Source: CADEED01 sp963711635 (GTDB taxonomy: Bacteria; Pseudomonadota; Gammaproteobacteria; Steroidobacterales; Steroidobacteraceae). From it: a stretch of 64,000 nt of DNA. The notes below the pieces were generated by a model. That model did no database searches, had not been told where the DNA came from, and saw only the letters and a program-made list of their open reading frames with translations. Location of the stretch: NCBI GenBank assembly GCA_963711635.1, contig CAVQEZ010000026.1, positions 1-64,000 on the forward strand. The letters run 5' to 3'. Below, piece after piece: positions 41,530-50,543 of this stretch (the first letter of the stretch is position 1; the number at the start of each line of letters is the position of its first letter). Position numbers and translations under genes: made by a program.

Positions 41530-42761
41530 GCTCGGACGTCGACATCGTCATCGTTGGGGGCGGTGCGGCCGGAGTGGGCGCCGCACGACGTCTCGCCGGC
41601 GGCGGCCTGTCGACCTTGTTGCTGGAAGCCACTTCGCGCCTCGGTGGTCGCGCCTGCACGCAGGAAATCCGTGGCCTGGATCTGGACCTGGGCGCGGGCT
41701 GGCTGCATTCCGCGGATCGAAACTCCTGGGCCGCAATTGCCAGGTCAGCGGCGATTCCGCTCGACCAGTCGCGCGCGGCCTGGGGCGCGCAGTATCGCAA
41801 CCTGGGATTCACATCGGCGGAGCAGGCCGCGGCGTGGCAGGCATTCGAATCCTGGACGCAGCGGCTGGCCGCCGCGCCACCGGCCAGCGACTGCGCCGCC
41901 GACGCGCTGGATCCCGGCAGCGAATGGAACGCGCACATCCGCGCCATCGTGAGTTTCATCAGCGGCGCCAATCTCGAGCACCTTTCGGCCGCGGACTACG
42001 TGGCTTACGACGAGTCCTCGAGCGACAACAACTGGCGCCTGCGCACCGGCTACGGCGCGCTGATCGCCGGAAGCTTTCCGCGCGAGGTGGCGCTGCGACT
42101 GGCGACGCCGGTCGAATCCATCGAGCTCGCCGCCCAAGGTCTGACCATAGGCACACCCACGGGCAGCATTCGCGCCCGCGCCGCGCTCCTCAGCGTGTCG
42201 ACCGCCGTGCTGGCCGGCGATTCGATCAAACTACCACCCGAGCTTCGGCCCTGGCGCGAAGCGGCCGCCAGGTTGCCGCTGGGGCTCAACGAGAAGCTGT
42301 TCCTCGAAATCCTGGGGGAATCGCCTTTCGAAGCCGAGACTCACGTGACCGGCAATCCGCGCGACGAACGCACGGCCTCGTACTACATCCGGCCCTTCGG
42401 CTCGCCGGTGATCGAATGCTTCTTCGGCGGTGAACGAGCGCGACTCCTCAACGAGCAGGGTCTCGCCGCGGGATTCGCCTTCGCAATCGATCAGCTCGGT
42501 AGTTTGTTCGGTTCGGACGTCCGCGCCAGGCTTCGTCCGATGGCGGCGTCGAGCTGGACGCGCATGACGCGTGTGGGCGGTGCCTACAGCTATGCGCTGC
42601 CAGGCGAAGTCGGCGCGCGAAAGTCGCTGGCGCAACCCTTCGAGCAACGCCTGTTCTTCGCCGGTGAAGCTACCAGTGCGGGCGATTTCTCCACGGCACA
42701 CGGCGCCCACGACAGCGGGGTGCGCGCCGCCGGCGAAGTCATCGCCGCGCTGAAAGGCTGA
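41526..42761 (+). CDS. FAD-dependent amine oxidase-like protein
   Basis: 411-residue flavoprotein of the monoamine oxidase family. It starts at a TTG that overlaps the SDR stop, giving LSSDVDIVIVGGGAAGVGAA; then EATSRLGGRACTQEIRG and LDLGAGWLHSAD. The C-terminal FAD block LFFAGEATSAGDFSTAHGAH closes the fold. Substrates of bacterial members are polyamines, amino acids or carotenoid-like compounds; none can be assigned. Convergent with, and directly abutting, the amidohydrolase gene. Confidence 0.85.
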   Translation: MSSDVDIVIVGGGAAGVGAARRLAGGGLSTLLLEATSRLGGRACTQEIRGLDLDLGAGWLHSADRNSWAAIARSAAIPLDQSRAAWGAQYRNLGFTSAEQAAAWQAFESWTQRLAAAPPASDCAADALDPGSEWNAHIRAIVSFISGANLEHLSAADYVAYDESSSDNNWRLRTGYGALIAGSFPREVALRLATPVESIELAAQGLTIGTPTGSIRARAALLSVSTAVLAGDSIKLPPELRPWREAAARLPLGLNEKLFLEILGESPFEAETHVTGNPRDERTASYYIRPFGSPVIECFFGGERARLLNEQGLAAGFAFAIDQLGSLFGSDVRARLRPMAASSWTRMTRVGGAYSYALPGEVGARKSLAQPFEQRLFFAGEATSAGDFSTAHGAHDSGVRAAGEVIAALKG

Positions 42762-44264
42762 TCAGTTCCGCTTCGCGTCCGCGGCCAGCGTCTCGCGGTC
42801 GATGGGCTCGCCCCGCAGGATCACCTTGTCGATCTTCGTCCACGCCTCCACGCTGGCCAGCGGATTGGCCTCCAGCAACAGCAGATTCGCGATCTTTCCT
42901 TTCTCCACCGTGCCGTAGTCCTTGTCCAACCTGAACTGGCGCGCGTTGTTGATGGTGGCCGCCGCAAAAATCGCCGACAGCGGAATCCCCGCCTGCGCCA
43001 TCAGCTGCATTTCCCTGTACGTGTCGTAGCCTGGCTGATTGCCGTACGTCGGCCCCGAGGGCGTATCGCTGCCTAACAACATGGGCTGGCCCAGCTCGTA
43101 GAGATGGCGCAGGGCGCGCATGCCCGGGTCGGAGGTGGCCCAGTGCTCGCTCGCGGCGTGGCGGCCCGCGAGCACCGCGGCCGCATCCACGTTCGGGCCG
43201 AACACCTCGCGCTTGAACCATTGCGCCGGCTCGGTGCGATACCAGGCCAGCAGGCGCCGCGGCACCACCTTTGCGTACATGGGATCGTCGAGCAGCCGCG
43301 GATCGAGCAGGTCGGTGACGCCGGGCAGCACGCGCAGCGTGGCCTGGTATCCAATCTTCTTGTCGTAGATGTTGCGTAGATGCGTTGCGATGACCGCCGG
43401 CATGCCGGGCTGGCCATTGACCTCATTCCAGTTCCAGAGGCCGTGCACCAGCAGGTCGACATCGCCGTTGATCGCGACGCGCTGCATGTCCAGGGCATTG
43501 GCGTGAACCGAGAGCAGCAGGCCGTGCTTGCGGGTCGCCGCGCGCACGCGGCGCAAAGTCTCCACGCTCATGAGCGGCCAATCGCTGCGGTCGCCGAAGC
43601 CATCTTCCAGCGCGATCTTCACGCAGATCGCGCCGCTCCTGGCGATGCGTTCCACCACGGCCTCCGGCGTGTGCTCGGCCGGATCGGCGCCGGCCGGCAG
43701 CGGATGTTCGCGCGCATTCGCCGGTTCGAAGATGTAGTCCGTGAACATCGTGTGGCGCACCGCCTCGGGGATGAACACCAGTGGGTAGCCATCCACCACC
43801 GGCGCCACACCACAACGATAGATGTCGGGATGCTGCGGTTGCGCGGCGAACTCCGCCACGCGTTCGGGCATGTTGATCGGATCCAGCAACTGCGTGACGC
43901 CGAAGTACAGGTAGCTGCGCGGCTGCTGCGCGAAGAACTCCTTCTCCATTGTCCCGATCGCGGGATCCTTCGAATCGAATGGCAGGCCGACGGCCTGGGA
44001 CACGTGCACATGGCCATCCATCAAGCCGGGCGTCAGGAATTTGCCGGTGCCGTCCAGTCGGCGCGCACCCTCGGGCGCCGGAAGGGCGCGATCGCTGACG
44101 GCGGCAATGCGCCCGTCGCGCACCAGCACGTGCCGGTTGCCCAGCGGTTGCGCCAGCTCCGGCGACAGCAGAGTCACGTTTTCGATGAGCAGCGGGGCCC
44201 CCGCCGCGGCCGCGTCAGGAGTCAGCCATAGCAGCGCAATTGCGCCGGCAAGTCGCATCTTCAT
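42762..44264 (-). CDS. secreted amidohydrolase
   Basis: 500 residues, signal peptide (LAGAIALLWLTPDAAAAG), then the amidohydrolase-1 fold: VRDGRIAAVSD, FLTPGLMDGHVHVSQAVGLP with the first metal His pair, SVHANALDMQRVAI (His ligand), PMLLGSDTPSGP (Asp ligand) near residue 395 and a C-terminal TINNARQFRLDKDYGTVEKG with KIANLLLLEANPL. Similar periplasmic enzymes act on dipeptide or imide bonds. Intact. TTG-TTA codons of PMLLGSD create a CTAACAA copy (43073-43079). Confidence 0.88.
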   Translation of the reverse strand: MKMRLAGAIALLWLTPDAAAAGAPLLIENVTLLSPELAQPLGNRHVLVRDGRIAAVSDRALPAPEGARRLDGTGKFLTPGLMDGHVHVSQAVGLPFDSKDPAIGTMEKEFFAQQPRSYLYFGVTQLLDPINMPERVAEFAAQPQHPDIYRCGVAPVVDGYPLVFIPEAVRHTMFTDYIFEPANAREHPLPAGADPAEHTPEAVVERIARSGAICVKIALEDGFGDRSDWPLMSVETLRRVRAATRKHGLLLSVHANALDMQRVAINGDVDLLVHGLWNWNEVNGQPGMPAVIATHLRNIYDKKIGYQATLRVLPGVTDLLDPRLLDDPMYAKVVPRRLLAWYRTEPAQWFKREVFGPNVDAAAVLAGRHAASEHWATSDPGMRALRHLYELGQPMLLGSDTPSGPTYGNQPGYDTYREMQLMAQAGIPLSAIFAAATINNARQFRLDKDYGTVEKGKIANLLLLEANPLASVEAWTKIDKVILRGEPIDRETLAADAKRN

Positions 44265-44384
44265 GTTCGAGACCTCCCCGTCCGACGTGGCCCTGTTTGA
44301 GACGGGCGAAAGCTGCCGGTGGTTGCAGGGTGCGCCGATAAAGTTTCGCGGAAGTGGCGTTGGGGACCAGGCAGCAGCGCGACT

Positions 44385-45377
44385 TCAGGCGCCGCAGGAT
44401 TCGCGGATGATCAGTTCCGTGGTCAGCAGCTCGGAACGCGCGTCGCCATGCCATTCGAGTAGTTTGGCCACCAGCAGGCGTCCGGCCTTGGGGATGTCCT
44501 GCTGCACCGTGCTCAGCGTGGGCGTGCTCAGGCGGCTGAGCAGCATGTTGTCGTAGCCCACCACCGCAACGTCGCCCGGTACCGAACGCCCGGCGCGGCT
44601 CAGGGCGCGAATCGCGCCCAGCGCGATGAGATCGCTGGCCGCGACGATGCCGTCGAAGGGAACCTGGCGCCGCAGCAGCGCATCGATCGCCGCCTCGGCC
44701 GACTCGGATTCGAACTCGACGCGGCCGATCAAGGCGTCGTCGATGCCGATGCCCGATTCCTGCAGCGCTTCGGCGTAGCCGCGATAGCGCTGCGTGGCCT
44801 CCGGGTCCGTGCCGCCGAGAAACACGATGCGTTTGCGACCGTGCTTGAGGATGTGCTGCGTGGCGCGGCGGCCGCCGAGCATGTTGTCCGTGCCGATGGT
44901 GCAGTACTTCTGGCCGCTGATCTGCGCGCCCCATACGACGAAACGCGCCTCGGTCTCGGCCAACCGGTTGAGCTCCTCGTGCAGGGTGCCCTGCCCCAGG
45001 AAGATCACGCCGTTTGCGCGTCCCGTGGTGGTCGCGTGCACCAGGTCCTCGTAGTTAGCCGGCACCAGGTGGCTGACGGTGAAATCGCAGCCGCGATCGC
45101 GCGCCGCCTCGCCGATGCTCGCCAGCAACTCGAGGAAGAACGGGTGCGACAGCGGCAGCGGCCGGCCGCGCACGCGCGGCGTCACCACGGTGATCGCGCC
45201 TTCGGCGCCGATCGGGCTCATCGGCATGTGGCGCCGGAATTCGTAGCCATGTTTGCGCGCCAGCGCCCACAGCCGCTTCTTCTGCGGGCTGCTGATCGAG
45301 GGGTGATCGTTGAGCGCGCGCGACACCGTGGAGACCGAGACCTTCGCCAGCTTCGCGAGCTTTTCGAGAGTGACCAT
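44385..45377 (-). CDS. LacI-family transcriptional regulator
   Basis: 330 residues: N-terminal helix-turn-helix LEKLAKLAKVSVSTVSRALN (about residues 4-23) with hinge helix region near 45-60, then a periplasmic-binding-like sugar domain (DGIVAASDLIALGAIRALSR near residue 222, VAVVGYDNMLLSRLSTPTLS near residue 270). It is divergent from the TonB receptor and should bind the operator at 45397-45410 and perhaps the CGCAA array, responding to a sugar brought in by the locus. The ligand is unknown; GH97 next door suggests malto-oligosaccharides. Confidence 0.93.
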   Translation of the reverse strand: MVTLEKLAKLAKVSVSTVSRALNDHPSISSPQKKRLWALARKHGYEFRRHMPMSPIGAEGAITVVTPRVRGRPLPLSHPFFLELLASIGEAARDRGCDFTVSHLVPANYEDLVHATTTGRANGVIFLGQGTLHEELNRLAETEARFVVWGAQISGQKYCTIGTDNMLGGRRATQHILKHGRKRIVFLGGTDPEATQRYRGYAEALQESGIGIDDALIGRVEFESESAEAAIDALLRRQVPFDGIVAASDLIALGAIRALSRAGRSVPGDVAVVGYDNMLLSRLSTPTLSTVQQDIPKAGRLLVAKLLEWHGDARSELLTTELIIRESCGA

Positions 45378-45396
45378 AAGTACTTCGCAGCCTTCC

Positions 45397-45410
45397 TGTT
45401 AGCGATAACA
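45397..45410. promoter_or_regulatory. LacI-type operator upstream of the regulator
   Basis: TGTTAgcgaTAACA: perfect 5-bp arms, 4-bp spacer and a central CG, the form used by several LacI/GalR proteins such as GntR. It lies 20 bp before the lacI-like start, so autoregulation is likely. A half-site-like CGTTAACA occurs at 45540-45547, next to the TonB receptor start. Confidence 0.65.
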
Positions 45411-45424
45411 ACATTACCGATCCA

Positions 45425-45536
45425 CGCAAATTTACGCAAAACGAGCTTCGGCTATTGCGCAACTTTTCGCAACATGGGTACTGTATTCGCAATGCGGCGC
45501 CCAATTTGCGGACCAGGCGCACGCAAATATACGCAA
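45425..45536. promoter_or_regulatory. array of paired CGCAA boxes
   Basis: CGCAA occurs at 45425, 45435, 45458, 45468, 45488, 45522 and 45532, plus TTGCG at 45506. Three pairs are spaced exactly 10 bp and the units recur about every 30-34 bp, i.e. on one face of the helix. TTGCGCAA at 45455-45462 is a perfect palindrome. The array fills the gap before the TonB receptor and is probably a protein-binding region controlling it. Confidence 0.6.
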
Positions 45537-45556
45537 AAGCGTTAACAAGGGGGCTC

Positions 45557-48500
45557 ATGAAAACGCGCAAATATCTGTTCACCATCGTAGGTGGCAGCGT
45601 CCTGATCAATCCGGCCTTCGCGCAGCAGCAGACGCCAGACGTGGTCGACGAAGTCGTCGTCACCGGCCTGCGTGCATCGCTCGAAACGGCGCAGAGCATC
45701 AAGCTCGAGTCCGACACCTTCGTGGATTCGATCACGGCGACCGACATCGGCGCATTCCCCGACAAGTCCGTGGCCGAGGCGCTGCAACGCGTGCCGGGCA
45801 TCACCGTGTCGCGGCTGCAGTCCAGCGACGACAGCAATCACTTCTCCGCCGAGCCGGCCACGGTGCTGATCCGCGGCCTCACCTTCGTGCGCACCCAGTT
45901 CAACGGCCGCGACAGCTTCTCGGCCGACGGCTATCGTGGTCTGAACTTCAACGACGTGTCGCCCGAGCTCATGCAGGGCGTGGACACGTACAAGAACCAG
46001 ACCGCGGAGATGATCGAGGGCGGCATCGCCGGCGTCGTGAACCTGCGCACGCGCGTGCCCTTCGATTCTGATGGCCAGGCCATCGCGCTCACCGGCCGCG
46101 TCAACTACGGCAGCCTCTCCGGCGAACCCACTTACGAAGCCTCGGGTATCTACAGCAACAACTGGGAAACCGACGCGGGCCGCTTCGGTGTGCTGCTGAA
46201 CGCCGCGTACTCGAACATCGTGACGCGCACCGAGGCCGTCAACATGACGCGCATCAGCACGTTCTGCTCCGACTACCCGCAGAGCGGCGGCGCGTTCCCG
46301 CCCGCGCAGGTGGACGGCGAAGGCAACGTCGTCTGCAACGCGAATCCCTACGGCGGGTCGGGCTGGCGTTACGCACCTGGCCAGGTGAACTACTCGCAGG
46401 TGGACTACGATCGTACGCGCACCGGTGCCGCGCTGACGCTGCAGTACGAGAACGACGAAGGCAACCTGCAGCTGAACCTGACGGCGATCCACTCGCGCTA
46501 CGAGAATCCGTGGGTCGAGCGCAGCGCCAACATCAGCTGGCCCGCGGGCGCCGGCTTCGGCACGCCGGTGTGGTCGCCTTTCAACGCCCCGGCCTGGCGG
46601 CCGATTACCGGAAACTTCCAGTTCGGTGCCGACGGCATGCTGGATTCGGGCGTCATCGGCCAGCCGGCCGACGTGCTCGGGTTCTACGAAGGCACGAATG
46701 CCCTGAACATCAACCACGGCTCGGCCGTGCCGGGACTGCCCTTCGTGAACGGCGCCGAAGCCTGCGGTGGACCCTGCATCACCGGCTCCAACGTCAGCAA
46801 CGAAGCGCGCATCTTCGACCACGACGAACAGACGCGTGATTTCTCGTTCAACGTGAAGTGGGACATCACCGAGGACCTGCACACGCAGTTCGACGTGCAG
46901 TACATCAAGGCACGCACCAACAACTACGACATCCTGGTGGCGGCCAACAGCGTCGCGCAGGTCGACTACAGCACCAACGGCGATGGCACTCCCGTGATCG
47001 CATTGTCGCCGGCGCCGAACACGAACTACGCCGACGGCTTCCTCGCCAATCCGCACAACTACTGGATGCAGTTCATCCAGGATCACTGGGAAAACAACGA
47101 TGCCGACGAGCTCGCGGCACGCGCCGACGCGGAATACGACCTCGGCAGCGGTGGCTGGCTGAGCTCGCTGAAGGCCGGCGTGCGCTTCGCCGACCGCGAA
47201 CAGAAAGTTCGCTACTCCAGCTACAACTGGGCGCCGATCGCGCCAGCCTGGGGCTGCAACGGTCCGGGCTTCAATATCGACAACACGCAGGCCGCGCCGT
47301 ATCCCGCCGCCTGCGGCAACCCGAACCCGTTCAACGGTTATCCGGCGGACATCTGGGAGACCGCGAGTCTCAACGACCACTACAACGGCAACGTCATCTC
47401 GGGCAGTCCCCTGGTATTCCTGAACCGCGCCACACTGCGTGACTACGACCTCCACACCGAAGGTCTCGCGGATCGCAACGTGAATGCGCCACAGGGCTGG
47501 AATCCGCTCTGCGATCGCGCCGCGAACGTGCCGGGTGAAGGCTGCTTCACGCCGGCTGAAATGCTCGATGTGCAGGAGAAGAGCAAGGCGGCCTACCTGA
47601 TGCTGCGCTTCGGCGGACCCGAGGCGAATCTCGGCAGCGTGAACGTGGTCGGCAACGTGGGCGTGCGCTTCGTGAAGACCGAGGTGTCCAGCCACGGCCA
47701 GGTCAGCTTCCCGACCGCGCAGTGGTACAACGACGCGCTGGCCGCGGGGCAAGGCGCCTGCAACCCGGCCGACAACGGCACCAACCAGGCCACCGACATC
47801 CAGTGCTGGCTCACGCCGGCGCTGCTGGCGTACAGCACGGGCAGCGGCACGGACAACACGCTCGACGAGAGCTACACCAATGTTCTGCCGAGCTTCAATG
47901 TGCGCTTCGGATTCACCGACACGCAGTTCATGCGCTTCGGATACTCGAAGGGCATGTCGCGCCCGGACTTCGGCCTGTTGCGCAATTCGGTGGCCATCAA
48001 CGCGCCGCCCATCGACACCAGCAACAGCTCGCCCTATCTGGTCCGGGATGCCAGCGGCACGGTCACGGGCTACAACTTCGTGTTCAACGCCGAAGCCGGT
48101 TACGCGGGTCTCAAGCCCGTGGAAGCCGACAACTTCGATCTGTCGTACGAGTGGTACATCAACAAGAGCAGCTCGTTCACGCTGGGCCTGTTCTACAAGA
48201 CGCTGGAGAACACCATCGCCTACGGTCGCGCCACGCGTGACATCGAGAACAACGGCACCACGCAGACCGTCACGATCCGCGGTCCCTCCAACGATCCGGG
48301 CGACGGCGGCACCCTCAAGGGCTTCGAGATCGCCTACCAGACGTTCTTCGACAAGCTGCCGGGCGCCTGGTCCGGACTGGGCGTGCAGGTGAACTACACC
48401 AAGACCAGGCAGGAGGACATCAACAACTCCAACCTGGCCGTGCAGGCCGGCTATCTACCGGGCAGCACCACGGCCTTCGGTGGCGGCAACAACAGCTCGA

Positions 48501-48925
48501 CGGGCGGCAACGGCAACGCCGGCAATCCGCTGTCGTTCACCAGCAATGTCATCGACTCGCACCGGCTCGCCGGCATTTCCGACGATTCGTTCAACGTCGT
48601 CGGCCTTTACGAGTACGGCAAGGTCGGCGCCCGCCTCGCCTACAGCTGGCGCTCGGAATTCCTGACCGCCAATCTCGACTGCTGCATCGGGCTTCCCGTG
48701 TGGCAGAAGTCGGCCGGGTATCTCGATGGCTCGGCGCGCTACTCGATCAGCGACAACGTCGAGTTGTCGCTGGACGTCTCCAACATCCTCAACACCACGG
48801 CGGTGACCCAGCAGCAGGTGTTCGGCGATTCCACGCTGACGCCGGGAGCGGATCCGGTGAAGCTCGACTCGGGTTGGGTGCGCAACGATCGGCGCTTCCA
48901 GCTCGGGGTGCGGTTCAAGTACTGA
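45557..48925 (+). CDS. TonB-dependent receptor, Caulobacter/Xanthomonas carbohydrate type
   Basis: Outer-membrane active transporter, 1122 residues. I start at ATG 45557 (AAGGGGGCTC site; signal peptide KYLFTIVGGSVLINPAFAQQ) rather than the earlier in-frame start. TonB box DEVVVTG, plug TDIGAFPDKSVAEALQRVPG, then GYRGLNFNDVSPELMQGVDT and a barrel ending RRFQLGVRFKY with C-terminal aromatic. No STN domain, so no sigma signalling. The LacI gene upstream and GH97 downstream point to import of an oligosaccharide, probably an alpha-glucan. Intact and the largest real gene here. Confidence 0.93.
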   Translation: MKTRKYLFTIVGGSVLINPAFAQQQTPDVVDEVVVTGLRASLETAQSIKLESDTFVDSITATDIGAFPDKSVAEALQRVPGITVSRLQSSDDSNHFSAEPATVLIRGLTFVRTQFNGRDSFSADGYRGLNFNDVSPELMQGVDTYKNQTAEMIEGGIAGVVNLRTRVPFDSDGQAIALTGRVNYGSLSGEPTYEASGIYSNNWETDAGRFGVLLNAAYSNIVTRTEAVNMTRISTFCSDYPQSGGAFPPAQVDGEGNVVCNANPYGGSGWRYAPGQVNYSQVDYDRTRTGAALTLQYENDEGNLQLNLTAIHSRYENPWVERSANISWPAGAGFGTPVWSPFNAPAWRPITGNFQFGADGMLDSGVIGQPADVLGFYEGTNALNINHGSAVPGLPFVNGAEACGGPCITGSNVSNEARIFDHDEQTRDFSFNVKWDITEDLHTQFDVQYIKARTNNYDILVAANSVAQVDYSTNGDGTPVIALSPAPNTNYADGFLANPHNYWMQFIQDHWENNDADELAARADAEYDLGSGGWLSSLKAGVRFADREQKVRYSSYNWAPIAPAWGCNGPGFNIDNTQAAPYPAACGNPNPFNGYPADIWETASLNDHYNGNVISGSPLVFLNRATLRDYDLHTEGLADRNVNAPQGWNPLCDRAANVPGEGCFTPAEMLDVQEKSKAAYLMLRFGGPEANLGSVNVVGNVGVRFVKTEVSSHGQVSFPTAQWYNDALAAGQGACNPADNGTNQATDIQCWLTPALLAYSTGSGTDNTLDESYTNVLPSFNVRFGFTDTQFMRFGYSKGMSRPDFGLLRNSVAINAPPIDTSNSSPYLVRDASGTVTGYNFVFNAEAGYAGLKPVEADNFDLSYEWYINKSSSFTLGLFYKTLENTIAYGRATRDIENNGTTQTVTIRGPSNDPGDGGTLKGFEIAYQTFFDKLPGAWSGLGVQVNYTKTRQEDINNSNLAVQAGYLPGSTTAFGGGNNSSTGGNGNAGNPLSFTSNVIDSHRLAGISDDSFNVVGLYEYGKVGARLAYSWRSEFLTANLDCCIGLPVWQKSAGYLDGSARYSISDNVELSLDVSNILNTTAVTQQQVFGDSTLTPGADPVKLDSGWVRNDRRFQLGVRFKY

Positions 48926-49004
48926 CCGGGGCGTCTTGTCAGCGGCTGCGCCGCGAATTCAACCGCCGCCGAAGCGGCGTCGTCCGTAAAATTTATGGAG
49001 TGAA

Positions 49005-50543
49005 GTGACACTGCCATCGCCATTGCGCATCGTCATCGTCGGCGGCGGCTCCGCCGGCTGGATGTGTGCCGCCGCCTGCGTTCGGGTGCTGCATCCCGAA
49101 CGCTACGCGGTGACGCTGATCGAATCCGACGAGATCGGCACCGTGGGAGTCGGCGAAGCGACCCTGCCGGCGCTGCGCGACTTCAACGAGCTGCTGGGTC
49201 TCAACGAAGCGGACTTCATGCGCGAGACGCAGGGCACCTTCAAGCTCGGCATCGAGTTTCGCGGCTGGGATCTGCCCGGTGAAAACTACGTTCACCCCTT
49301 CGGCTCGTACGGCGAGCTCTGGGGCGGCGTGGAATTCCAGCACTTCTGGCTGCGCGCGCGCCAGCAGGGTCTCGCGCCGCCGCCCTTCGAGGAATTCTCG
49401 GTGGCGGTGCGCGCCTGCCGGCGCAATGCCTTCGACTTTCCCAGCGCGACCACGGTGCATTCCACATTTTATGGATACGCCTACCACTTCGACGCCACTC
49501 TGTACGCCGACTTCCTGCGCCGCTGGGCCACGGCGCGCGGCGTCACGCGGGTCGAGGGGCAGGTGGTGGATGTCGCGCTCGACGGCGGCTCCGGCGATAT
49601 CCAATCGCTGACGCTCAAGTCCGGCCAACGAATCGAAGGCGACTTCTTCGTCGACTGCAGCGGCTTTCGCTCGCTGTTGCTGGGCCAGAAACTGCAGGTG
49701 CCCTGGGAGGACTGGGACCACTGGCTGCCCTGCGATCGCGCCTGGGCCGTGCCCTGCGAACGCTCCGCCGACTTCACGCCGTACACGCGTTCCACGGCGC
49801 AGCCCGGCGGATGGATCTGGCGTATTCCGCTGCAGCACCGCACCGGCAATGGCCATGTGTTCTCGTCCAAACACGTCAGCGAAGACCAGGCACGCGCCAA
49901 CTTGTTAGGCCAGCTCGACGGGCGCGCGCAGGGCGAGCCACGGCTGCTGAAATTCCGCGCCGGGCGGCGCGCCCAGGCGTGGTCGCGCAATTGCGTGGCA
50001 CTCGGTCTGGCCAGCGGCTTTCTCGAGCCGCTCGAATCGACGAGCCTGTTCCTGATTCAGAAGGCCATCCAGGACATGCTGCGGCTGCTGCCATCGCCCG
50101 AAGCGCGCGGCGTCGACGAACGCCTGGTGCGCGAATTCAATCGGCTCTCCGACGCGCTCTATGAACGCATCCGCGACTTCCTGATCCTGCACTACACGGC
50201 CAACCGGCGTTTCGGCGAACCGCTCTGGGATCAGGTGCGCGACTATGAGCTGCCCGAAAGCCTGCAGCACAAGCTGCGGCTGTTCGACGCGCGCGGCCAC
50301 GTGCCCTATTACAAGGACGGATTCTTCTCGCGCGACAGCTGGCTGGCGGTGTTGTTCGGCCAGGGACTCATGCCCGGCGGCTACGACCGGCTCGCCGATT
50401 TCATGCCGTGCGAATTGCTCGACGCACGCATGCGCGAGTTGCACGCGCGCGTCGCGGCACACCTGAGCTCCATGCCGGCGCACGCGGACGTCATCGCAAG
50501 CTACTGCGGCGTGGCGCCGCTGCGAAAACAGGCGGCTTCGTGA
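49005..50543 (+). CDS. flavin-dependent tryptophan-halogenase family protein
   Basis: 512 residues. GTG start 79 bp after the receptor. The catalytic set is complete: FAD motif IVIVGGGSAGWM (residues 9-20), the lysine of TFKLGIEF at residue 80 (Lys79 of PrnA), WIWRIP at residues 270-275 (WxWxIP, excludes ordinary monooxygenation) and FLEPLEST with the glutamate at about residue 344 (Glu346 of PrnA). So halogenation chemistry is possible. The substrate is unknown; family members sit in TonB-receptor sugar loci of this group without any natural-product genes. GTGA overlap couples it to the next gene. It carries a TTGTTAG copy (49902-49908). Confidence 0.88.
   Translation: MTLPSPLRIVIVGGGSAGWMCAAACVRVLHPERYAVTLIESDEIGTVGVGEATLPALRDFNELLGLNEADFMRETQGTFKLGIEFRGWDLPGENYVHPFGSYGELWGGVEFQHFWLRARQQGLAPPPFEEFSVAVRACRRNAFDFPSATTVHSTFYGYAYHFDATLYADFLRRWATARGVTRVEGQVVDVALDGGSGDIQSLTLKSGQRIEGDFFVDCSGFRSLLLGQKLQVPWEDWDHWLPCDRAWAVPCERSADFTPYTRSTAQPGGWIWRIPLQHRTGNGHVFSSKHVSEDQARANLLGQLDGRAQGEPRLLKFRAGRRAQAWSRNCVALGLASGFLEPLESTSLFLIQKAIQDMLRLLPSPEARGVDERLVREFNRLSDALYERIRDFLILHYTANRRFGEPLWDQVRDYELPESLQHKLRLFDARGHVPYYKDGFFSRDSWLAVLFGQGLMPGGYDRLADFMPCELLDARMRELHARVAAHLSSMPAHADVIASYCGVAPLRKQAAS

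Noticed and set aside
45542..47752. 736-codon minus-strand frame under the TonB receptor
   Set aside because: Antisense shadow with valine/arginine-rich low-information sequence.
50408..50539. Upstream ATG extension of the second halogenase
   Set aside because: The extra 44 residues overlap the end of the first halogenase and are arginine-rich nonsense; the GTG at 50540 in the GTGA overlap is the better start.
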